From Maratus speciosus (Eukaryota; Arthropoda; Arachnida; Araneae; Salticidae), in the NCBI GenBank assembly GCA_963932465.1, contig OZ010799.1:156794761-156858760 (forward strand): a DNA stretch of 64,000 bases, read 5' to 3'. Positions within the stretch are counted from its first letter, which is position 1; every line of letters starts with the position of its first letter. The position numbers and the translations under genes are program-made. This document shows positions 56,386-64,000 of the stretch, in pieces. The notes below the pieces were generated by a model, which ran no database searches, had not been told where the DNA came from, and worked only from the letters and a program-made list of their open reading frames with translations.

Positions 56386-56862
56386 TTAAACCTTTAGTGC
56401 GCAGCTTTGCATGTATGTAAACAACAGTATTTTGAATTTAGTAGATTTTTTTATTCGTATATACCTAATCTACACCAGAAAATTAAAATAGCAATATTTT
56501 ACTTTAGTTAATAACAGCGAACAGCAGAGCAGTTCAATGGGATACCTAGTAGCAGTGCTACTCCATTCCCTGTAGATGAGTAAGTGTATAGCAAATCCTA
56601 GAGGAGCCATGAGAAAAGAATTTAAGCGTAGCACACAGTACTACAATAAAAAAAATAGAGAAGTTAAAAAATTTAAATATGGAGAGGCTGAAAAATTATG
56701 AGAGGGTAGTCCGAGGACTACAGTATAAGTATAAAATTAATAACAGATACTCCGTATTTAAATAAAGGGAAATTAACCATTGAAACTTTTCTGGTGTAAA
56801 GTCAGATTCGCTGAATTACGTAATTTCTAGAATGTATTCTAACATGGGAAGTAAAGGGTTAA
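56386..56862. mobile_element. Possible piggyBac-type MITE (~477 bp)
   Basis: TTAAACCTTTAGTGCGC at 56386 and the complement of TTAACCCTTTACTTCCC ending at 56862. Termini agree over about 9-11 bases only, so this is weaker than the other TTAA elements. Confidence 0.5.
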
Positions 56863-57034
56863 AGTTTAAGTTTTATAAAATAAATAATTATATAAATTAA
56901 GGTATTTGGAGACATACTTATTAAAATATTTACTAATTTGAAATATTTTACTGTAAAACAGCCACACAACTGTAGTGTTTACGTGTATTGCGGATGTGCA
57001 ACAGAAGAAAATTTTGACGTATTATACGAAACAT

Positions 57035-57450
57035 GTAGGGGAGATGGGGGCACATGTGAACATCGCAATTTTTCCTTAGTTATTAAAAGTTTTTTTATTT
57101 GAAAAAAAATATTAAAGATTATAGCACCTGTAGACATATCGTAAAAAATTTTTGAAGCTCTTTGACATTTTGTTTGTCTTCTGTAGTCAAAAAACTGTTT
57201 ATAGATCTCAAAAGTAAAATCTTTCTTCCAAGTTGATAAGCGAATAACTTTGTTTATTTATTCATTTATTTGAATTTAAGTATTTTAACATATACTATGA
57301 ATACTAATAAATATTTTTGATATAGTTTTTTTCTTCTAAAATTGAGAAATGTTAATGATTTATCAATTTAACTCTAGCAAACATGTGGGGCAGTTGTGAA
57401 CAGACTAGTTGGGGCAGTTGTGAACAGTTCATAAGTGCCCCAATAATCAT
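57035..57450. repeat. Short GGGGCA..TGTGAACA repeats
   Basis: 'gggggcacatgtgaacatcg' near 57048, 'gtggggcagttgtgaacag' near 57386 and again near 57410, then 'aagtgcccc' near 57438 in inverted sense. The same-sense pair is separated by 25 bp. They may be termini of a dispersed element; the ends are not clear enough to delimit it. Confidence 0.55.
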
Positions 57451-57979
57451 TCTGTGATTCTGTTCCTTTCAGTTAACTTCATAAGAAATAATGTCAGCTC
57501 TAATATCTATAATTGTCCTAAAATAGGAGATATTTTCCTCGCATAAAGTTTATTTTGTATTGAAACGTCCACAAACACATCTTTCAGCAACTACATAAAA
57601 AGCAACAAGCTCGTTTACCTTCAATTGTACTTTAAATAAATTTAATATTTTCTAAAATGCAATAAGTGTTGTGTATTATTTTACTAAACGGTTTACAACA
57701 ATATCTTTTTATGCATTGTTAATACAAAAGTATTTCCTTGAACAACTTTGCAAATTTTTCTATTGCATTTGTTTTAAACTTGCAATGATAGCTTACTTCC
57801 ATCTCTAAAACAGTTATGTTTATGATGCTTTGAATGCAGATAGATATCAGTAATATTTTAAGAAAGTACAATTTTTAAACTGATAACTACCGTAAAATCC
57901 CGATTGTAACCCCATCCACTCTTTCAAAAACAAAAAAAGTTAGAGGGGGGGGGGTGGGGAGTATATAGTCGATATATTT

Positions 57980-58207
57980 TTAAACCCCTTAATTCTCGCT
58001 CCCGTCATATACACGGGCTGTGTCTTTTTTTCAGATTATTCAGATTTGTTTGATTCCCACCAGTTTTATAGAATAATGTAATTGGCTTTATTATGGTATC
58101 AATTTACCTGTCATTAAACAAGATGAGCATATCTTTTTCAAAAAAGTGGTGCCAATACGCAATCTGAATTTTTAAACCGTAATTTAATGCGACCGTTAAG
58201 GGGTTAA
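57980..58207. mobile_element. piggyBac-type MITE (228 bp)
   Basis: TTAAACCCCTTAATTC at 57980 and the complement of TTAACCCCTTAACGGTC ending at 58207; TTAA on both sides. A GGGG-rich tract lies just outside to the left (57941-57958). Confidence 0.8.
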
Positions 58208-58389
58208 AAAATAATTAAAAAATCCTTCTTTATCTATAATTTACAAGTAAATAAGAAAAATGCAGGAGTGAGAACTTTCGTACTTGGACAGATTTCCGAT
58301 GAATAGTATTTAAATGCCCCGTCCCTAAAATTCCCCCAAATAAAAACCTTTAAGCACAATTTTCACTGAAGTAATAAGTCACTGAAGAA

Positions 58390-58806
58390 ACACTTAACAA
58401 TTCATCTTCCCAAGGAATGTGTTTTTTAGTTCAAAGAATATATGTATTTCTATGGCGCACTTTCAGCATAGGTATCCGACGCATTCTGCGACATTTATGA
58501 ATTTTGCTTGCCTGTATGCAACGGTGAACAGTAGATCGCGTAATTGGAAACGCTAAAGTCTTTGTTTGAAACTGCTCGCAAAATCTCTCTGTCTTGTCGT
58601 AGAGATGTTTTTCTTAGTCACCCTGAACTTTGTTTTGCAATCACATTGTCACTTTTTGATAAAATTTCATAAATTCCGGATCTGCTACTTTTCATTTGTT
58701 TACCAATATCAGAAATTTTAACATTTTGAGCCTTTAAACGCCAAATTTTAGCTATATCAGGAGCAGAAAATTGAACGTTGCGAGACATTTTCCCACTATT
58801 AGACAA
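58390..58806 (-). pseudogene. Tc1-like transposase remnant, N-terminal part
   Basis: The minus strand from 58806 opens with MSNSGKMSRNVQF and then FSAPDIAKIWRLKAQNVKIS and SDIGKQMKSSRSGIYEILSK, the first helix-turn-helix of Tc1-type transposases. After a stop come LRKTSLRQDREILRAVSNKD (linker and start of the second helix-turn-helix). In another frame follow RSTVHRCIQASKI, then CRRMRRIPMLKVRHRN and KKHIPWEDE (about 58420), the conserved stretch before the catalytic core. The core itself (DD34E region) is not found; the remnant decays at about 58390. The Met before SRNVQF (58788) is an alternative start. Confidence 0.82.
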
Positions 58807-59013
58807 CTGAAGAACGAGTAATGATTTTACGTTTCGAAGTGGTTACTTCACATGTACAGAACGCAGAATAAGCAAATTTCTTTGATACAGTGGTAATAAA
58901 AGCAATTCGCTTCATTGTCCATATATTTTTGGGACAGCTTATTTTGAATTTCATTTTTTTTTACAAAAATTCTTTAAACCTATACAGTATTTCGTTGTTG
59001 TAAGAAACATATA

Positions 59014-59830
59014 CAGTGTAACCTTCTGAATACCAGTGGGACCGATGAAAAGGGACCGTTATTCAGAGGTTTCATTAAAAAAAAATCAAAATTACATAAA
59101 TTTAAATAGAAATAAACAGTCATTATTATTAATCCTCATTGTTTTAATATATTAAAAATAATCAGTGATTTGCAGTTACTTTTTTTTCTGCAAATATCTT
59201 TCTCCAAAGAAATAATAGTATGAGTTGTTTTACTGTACAATTGATTATCATTATGATCTAATGCAAAATTTTTGATTTCACGAAGGTTCGTAAAAAATTT
59301 GGTGTATCTGTTAATGCTGAAAATTTTAAGTGATTCTATAATCTCTTCCATATCCCCTTCCGCATCACTTTTCTCTTCCTCTCTCCTATCTTCCACCATT
59401 TGCTGTATGAATCAAATGTGGAAGACTGCCAAATTTGTGTCCAGACACACAAACTTACCGGCGTTCGTGTTAGTTATGCTTGCTGTTCTAAGAATATTAT
59501 TTAAATTTTCCCCATCATTATTGTCTTCATTTTCAATGTCTAGATTTGAAAAAGGATTAAGTGCTCACGAGATTAAGTAACATTTTGTTGATATATTAAG
59601 TAAACTTTGTTTGATCTGCTTTAGATTTTGGTTTGCAAATAAATATGAAATTGTACCAGAAACTGTTAAAAATTTTTTCTTGTAACTTTTGAGCGGCCGT
59701 TGTTCAAAATTCCTTATTTAGAGGTTCATACTAATGTTAATGCTATGGAGTGTGTTTGCTTCTACCAATATGTGACCGATATTCGGAGGTTGTCATTGTT
59801 TAGAGGTGACCGTTCAAGGAGGTTTCACTG
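59014..59830 (-). mobile_element. Deleted Tigger/pogo element (817 bp) nested in the Tc1-like element
   Basis: CAGTGTAACCTTCTGAATAC at 59014 and the complement of CAGTGAAACCTCCTTGAAC ending at 59830, with TA on each side (59012-59013, 59831-59832). Subterminal 'gggaccgttattcagaggtt' and 'gtttagaggtgaccgttcaa' blocks repeat the terminus in the way usual for this group. It carries only the C-terminal end of a transposase. Confidence 0.88.
59136..59545 (-). pseudogene. Tigger transposase C-terminal tail
   Basis: Minus-strand frame 59399-59136: an acidic stretch (RREEEKSDAEGDMEEIIESL) then LREIKNFALDHNDNQLYSK, then SLEKDICRKKSNCKSLIIF. This is the standard layout at the end of Tigger/jerky-type transposases: an acidic linker, an 'alpha-helix with L-x-x-L-x-x-F', and a final LE-x-x-I..K...I-x-x-FF motif (here IIFN). 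Upstream, in another frame, NPFSNLDIENEDNNDGENLN (about 59480-59540) extends the acidic linker. The DNA-binding and DDE domains are gone. Confidence 0.72.
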
Positions 59831-59934
59831 TATTATGAATCCATATGCTTATTATTTTTTTTAGTGATTATGGCTTCATTTTTCGAGCTGCTATTTCAAA
59901 AAATCGCTTTTGCATATACTTTTGAGACGCACTG

Positions 59935-60141
59935 TATTCACAATAAAATGAATAATTTAGTAAAGAAATTTAAGTGTAGCATTTATTCTTTTTTACATTT
60001 TATATAAAAAAATTATTTTCTTTTGAATTCGGTATTCTCACAAGAGCTACTTTTAGCTGTTGTAGAAATCTCTGAATTTCATAGACACGAGTTTACCTCT
60101 GCCTTCAGTTAGTAATATACGATTCAGCTTAATCAAATTTT
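59935..60141. other. Intergenic DNA
   Basis: A/T-rich sequence outside the Tc1-like terminus; nothing recognised. Confidence 0.4.
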
Positions 60142-60680
60142 AGATTAACGATAGACTCAAATAATAATCCTCGAAACACATTGAGATTTCTATAAAATGT
60201 TTCTTAAGACTTCTAACGGAAGTCTTTTTTTTTTTTTTTTTTGTATTTAGTATAAATCATTGGAAAAGCCTTCATTTATTTTCGAAACAGATCCCTAAAA
60301 TGATAATAATACTCTGCATAATCCACAACTAACTCTTTTAATTTAATCGAAAGATATATAAACACAACAAATGTGAAAAAAAGTTACGTCTCTTAGATTA
60401 ACTACAGACTCAAATAAAAATTTAAATCTCGAGTGGTATTGAGTTTTCTATGAAAAGTTATCTCGGGACTTTGAATGAAATCCTTTGTCAGCTTTTTGTA
60501 TCTATCATTTGGGATAATTTAGTTTATTCCATGAATTTCAAGATTATCCAGCGAAGTATAAATCTTAGTATTATTTTTTTTAAACCAAAGAAAGAATAAT
60601 TATTAATAAAAAGAATACTAGAATACTTAGATTTAGAAACTTTGTATCGATTGATTTTAAATAATAGTGATTTTTTTTTT
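60142..60680. repeat. Diverged ~253-bp direct repeat, related to 51-54 kb units
   Basis: 'agattaacgatagactcaaata' near 60142 and 'agattaactacagactcaaata' near 60395, each followed by 'ctcga' and 'attgag.tt.tctat.aaa'. The second unit continues 'gaaatcctttg..agctttttg.tatc', as in the 51070-54600 family. Confidence 0.65.
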
Positions 60681-60694
60681 ATATAATTTTTTTA

Positions 60695-61375
60695 TACACT
60701 TTCCAACATAGTTGAAAAGTGTTTTTGAATTCGGTTTCTCTGTCCGCCCGCACTCTAACTGGCATAAATTTAGTCCGATTGCCATGAAATTGATATATGT
60801 TATTGGGATTTACTATGACATGTTCGGTATTGAAAATGAAGTGTGTAACATTTACAGTTCATCTACAGCTGACACTAAGAATTCCGTTACTTTGCAGTCT
60901 AAGGGGGAAAAATCGTTTACTGTGTATTTTAATGATATTACACTACCCCTTGAAGGGCATCGGTATGTGTTATATACCACTTAATTTTAATTACCAATTG
61001 CCACATTCACACCAACATTTAGGAATTAAACATTGTTTCATATAACGTCCGCGAAGAAAATCTTTTACTTATTTTCATATAAAGTTGTTCATAAGTACCG
61101 GTGTATATCAATCATTTTAACATTTTAGCAACAGAAGTGCTTTGCCCCTGAAAAGGTTAAACACATTGAAATTGACATATATCACTGTACTACAATGTTC
61201 TTATTATAGAATATGGTGCGTACATAATTTACCGTTCATTTACAGGGACACACAAAGAATTTGGCTACAGAAGAAAATGAACAATAATTGAACTATTGAA
61301 ACCTACGAACAATAATTGTTCGAAGTGCGTTTTCAGTTCTGGATTGCGTTTTTAAATTTAACTGTTATTTAAATA
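60695..61375 (+). mobile_element. Family X, partial copy
   Basis: TACACTTTCCAACATAGTTG, 'aaaagtgtttttgaattc', then 'gaaaatgaagtgtgtaacat' and 'gtgtattttaatgatattac' follow the order of the long copy at 38381-40351. The right terminus is not found. The 90-residue ORF inside (60712-60984) is not conserved with any protein I know and lies in a non-coding repeat. Confidence 0.68.
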
Positions 61376-61420
61376 CTAGCAAACCCCGCGGCTTTGCTCG
61401 TGTAATAGTTGAAATATGCC
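61376..61420. other. GC-rich motif ACTAGCAAACCCCGCGGC
   Basis: A sharp GC-rich island ('aaaccccgcggctttgctcgtg') in A/T-rich DNA directly at the end of the family X copy. Similar CCCGCGGC-type sequences mark the start of some invertebrate repeats, including Helitron-like ones; no further support here. Confidence 0.35.
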
Positions 61421-61499
61421 AAGTGATATTTGCATGACTATTTTTTTATTAGAAGAACACATTTTGGAATAATTCAAAAATTACAAATTAAGTCACAGT

Positions 61500-64000
61500 T
61501 TGACTAAACTTCATTATAAAAGTGCAGTAGACAGAAATGAGATTTTAATTAGTAAGAAGAACTAAAACTAATTCAAAGTAAATGATAATTTAGAAAGTAT
61601 TTTGAGACATTTATGCTCATTTCATACGCTCATTTCAGTATTCATTTGAAGGTCTGATTTTTTTTTAAAACCAACTTAACACATTTACATCTTAAAATTA
61701 ACCATCATGTAAAATTCCAAGCTTCTTCTCTAACAGTCCACCACTCTCTGGTGTTAGTGACACCAACATAAAATGCCGAAACAGAGTTCAAATAGAATGT
61801 CTCGAAAAATATTGAAACAGAGATTGTCACCATTAATTTGCCAACATCAACCTTGAAATCGGTTGATATTTCCTAATATTCTATAGAAAACGAAATTTAG
61901 ATGTTTTTAAAGGCTTTCTTGTTGTTTCTTCCAACCAGGTGGTAGTGAAACCGGCATAAAATATAGTGCGTATAGGATCAGGGAATATCACCCTTGATTC
62001 ACAACCAATAACTTCTGTAATCGGTTTATTATTTTCTGAGATTCCATAGAAATCGTAATTTAGGACTCTTTTAGAATGCTTTTCGCTCCTTCCCTTCGCT
62101 CTACCCCTTTTTAATTTCAAATTTATTTTCGACAGTTCTTCGAGGACATTTATATTTTATAAGTAACTACCGTGCTATATTCAAAGTTTCTACCCTCTTC
62201 AGTACCGCAGAAATCGCAATTTAGGAAGTTTTTTGCTCCTGAAATCCTCTAAGGGTTGTGGCACCGACATAAAAGATAGCTTATGTTTGAGCAGTCTCTG
62301 TCACCATCAATTTGCAACCATTATGTTTCAAATCGGTTTCGTATTTCATACGACTGCGTTAAAATCGTAATTTAGAACGCATATAGAACGCTTTTCGTTC
62401 ACTTCATCCTTTTAAATTTGGAATTTTCTTTCGACAATTCTTAGAAAGCATTTGCATCTTTGAAGTAATTACCATTTCAAATTTAAAATATTAGACCCCC
62501 TCTTTAACACAAAAACGCAATTTAAAACAATTTTTGCTCCTGTAACCCCTAAGTGGTAGTGACAACAACGTAAAATATAGGCTATTTGGAGCGGAGACTG
62601 TCACCATCAATTTGAAACCATTACTTCTGAAATCGGTTTATATTTCCTAAGATTGCGTAGAAATCGCTATTTAGAACGTTTTTAGAACGCTTTTCGTTTA
62701 TTTTCACAACATTTAAATTTCAAAATTTTAAGGAACTCTTCTCAGAGAGCATTTACATCTCATAAATAATTACCGTGCCAAATTTCAAGTTGCTAGCCCC
62801 TTCATTATCACAAAAATCACAATTTAAAACGTTTTTTTTTTTAAAATGCAACCGCAAGGTGGTAAGTGACACCGACATTACATCTTATATTGGAGAAAGG
62901 GCTGTCATCATCAATGCTCAACCATTACTTTTGAAATCGGTTGGGTACTTTCTGAGATTGCGTAGAAATCGCCATTTAGAACGTTTTTTAGAACTCTTTT
63001 CGCGCATTATCAATGATTTTACATTACGACTTTTTTAAGAAATGTTCTTAGAGATCATTTATATCTTATAAGAAACTACCTTTCTAAATTTCATGTTTCT
63101 CGGCCCTTCAGTAACACAAAAATCGCATTTTCGAACGTTTTCTTGCTCCTTCACCCCCCTTTGTGGGTAATGGCACCGACATAAAATGTAGCCGATGTTG
63201 GAGCAATGGTTGTCACCATCATTTTGACACCATTATTTTTTAAATCGGTTTAGTACTTCTTGAGATTGCGTAAAAATCGCCATAGAACGTTTTTTAGAAC
63301 GCTTTTTGAGCATTTTCACCCCTTTTAAATTTCCAATTTTTTAAGAAATGTTCTTAGAGATCATTTATATCTAATAAGTAACTACTACGCCAAATTCCAT
63401 GTATCTGGCCCTTCAGTAACACAAAAATCGCAATTTCGATCGTTTTTTTGCTCCTGCACCCCCTTTAGGAGTAGTGGCACCGACATAAAATGTAGCCTAT
63501 GTTGGAGCAAGGGTTATCACCATCATTTTTACGCCATTATGTTTGAAATCGGTTTGGTACTTCTTGAGGTTGCGTAAAAATCGCCATTTAGAACGTTTTT
63601 TTAGAACGCCCTTTTGCGCATTTTCACCCCTTTTAAATTTCGAATTTTTTAAGAAATGTACTTAGAGATCATTTATATCTAATAAGTAACTACCATGCCA
63701 AATCGCATGTATCTGGGCACTTCAGTAACACCAAAAATCACTATTTCGAACGTTTTTTTTGCTCCTGCACCCCCTTTAGGGTTAGTGGCTCAGAGATAAA
63801 AGGTAGCCTATATTGGAGCAATGGTTGTCACCATCATTTTGACACCATTATTTTTAAAATCAGTTTGGTACTTCCTGAAATTGCGTAAATATCACCATTT
63901 CGAACGTTTTTTAGAACGCTATTCGCGCATTTTCACCCCTTTTAAATTTCGAATTTTGTAAGAAATCTCTTTAGAGTATTAGTATCTTATAAGTAACTGC
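61500..64000. repeat. ~304-bp satellite-like tandem array, running off the window end
   Basis: CACCGACAT lies at 62262, 62870, 63174 and 63478 (with a variant at 62563), and 'ttaagaaatgttcttagaga' at about 63037, 63341 and 63648. Each unit has 'atcgc.atttagaacgtttttt', 'gctcctg.acccccttt', 'ggttgtcaccatcatttt', 'aaatcggtttggtacttc' and 'agattgcgtaaaaatcgcc'. The last three units are most alike; units before 62200 are strongly diverged. The ORFs at 61881-62120 and 62775-63038 are repeat translations. Confidence 0.93.

Larger units (their letters stand above)
58807..59934 (-). mobile_element. 5' part of the Tc1-like element, split by Tigger
   Basis: CAGTGCGTCTCAAAAGTATA on the minus strand, ending at 59934 and flanked by TA, is a Tc1-style terminal repeat. 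From there the untranslated leader runs to the ORF at 58806, interrupted only by the Tigger element at 59014-59830. Removing the Tigger plus one TA gives a continuous leader of about 310 bp. The opposite terminus is not found. Confidence 0.7.

Noticed and set aside
60712..60984. 90-residue ORF that looks superficially protein-like
   Set aside because: Falls in family X repeat DNA; the matching stretch at 39680-39800 has no corresponding open frame.
61881..63038. ORFs of 79 and 87 residues
   Set aside because: They translate diverged units of the 304-bp satellite; neighbouring units do not keep the frame.
1..64000. CRISPR arrays, bacterial operons, rRNA genes, canonical tRNA genes, viral structural or polymerase genes
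   Set aside because: None seen. Tandem repeats have long periods without spacer structure, and the only tRNA-like sequences lack an acceptor stem.

Overview
The window is AT-rich eukaryotic nuclear DNA with no intact host gene that I can recognise. It has long A/T homopolymers, many (TA)n, (TTA)n and (GGAC)n microsatellites, several satellite-like tandem arrays, and dense remains of cut-and-paste DNA transposons (mariner, Tc1-like, Tigger/pogo, piggyBac). No bacterial features are visible (no operons, rRNA, CRISPR or ribosome binding sites). The mixture of element types fits an invertebrate animal, most likely an arthropod. That is inference; no single-copy marker gene is present to place it better.

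Layout. 1-1517 is a tandem array plus a unique stretch that reappears inverted at 36067-37395. 1534-2220 is an almost perfect 367-bp tandem duplication. 2638-10260 holds a ~290-bp tandem family broken up by a long-TIR element (3067-3896), a ~146-bp array (4712-5575) and a stack of TTAA-flanked elements (7676-10164). 11127-12592 has two TTAA MITEs side by side and a ~470-500-bp duplication. 14176-24875 is a large tandem segmental duplication (14907-20259 and 20260 onward) built from nested MITEs, a broken Tigger start and a giant hairpin. 25990-26893 is a 173-bp array ending in a GGAC microsatellite. 29204-30442 is a piggyBac relic. 32990-33310 is a MITE fragment abutting a mariner C-terminus. 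34210-34542 is an unidentified ORF remnant. 38381-47480 carries dispersed copies of a family with AACACTTTCCAAC ends, a mirrored pair of other elements, and hairpin MITEs.

47478-50885 is the most interesting segment: a ~2.75-kb element with ~200-bp terminal inverted repeats. It encodes a frameshifted FEN1/PIN-like nuclease protein of a family I know only as uncharacterised, and is bracketed by two tRNA-like sequences pointing outward. 51070-54600 is a ~450-bp tandem array hit by two TTAA MITEs and one internally deleted mariner. 58390-59934 is a Tc1-like relic with a Tigger relic inserted into it at a TA. 61500 to the window end is a ~304-bp satellite array.

Nothing here forms a working pathway; every coding piece is truncated or frameshifted. 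The value of the window is in nested insertions with paralogous empty sites, which fix element boundaries and the relative order of events. All similarities were judged by eye; no alignment or database search was run.
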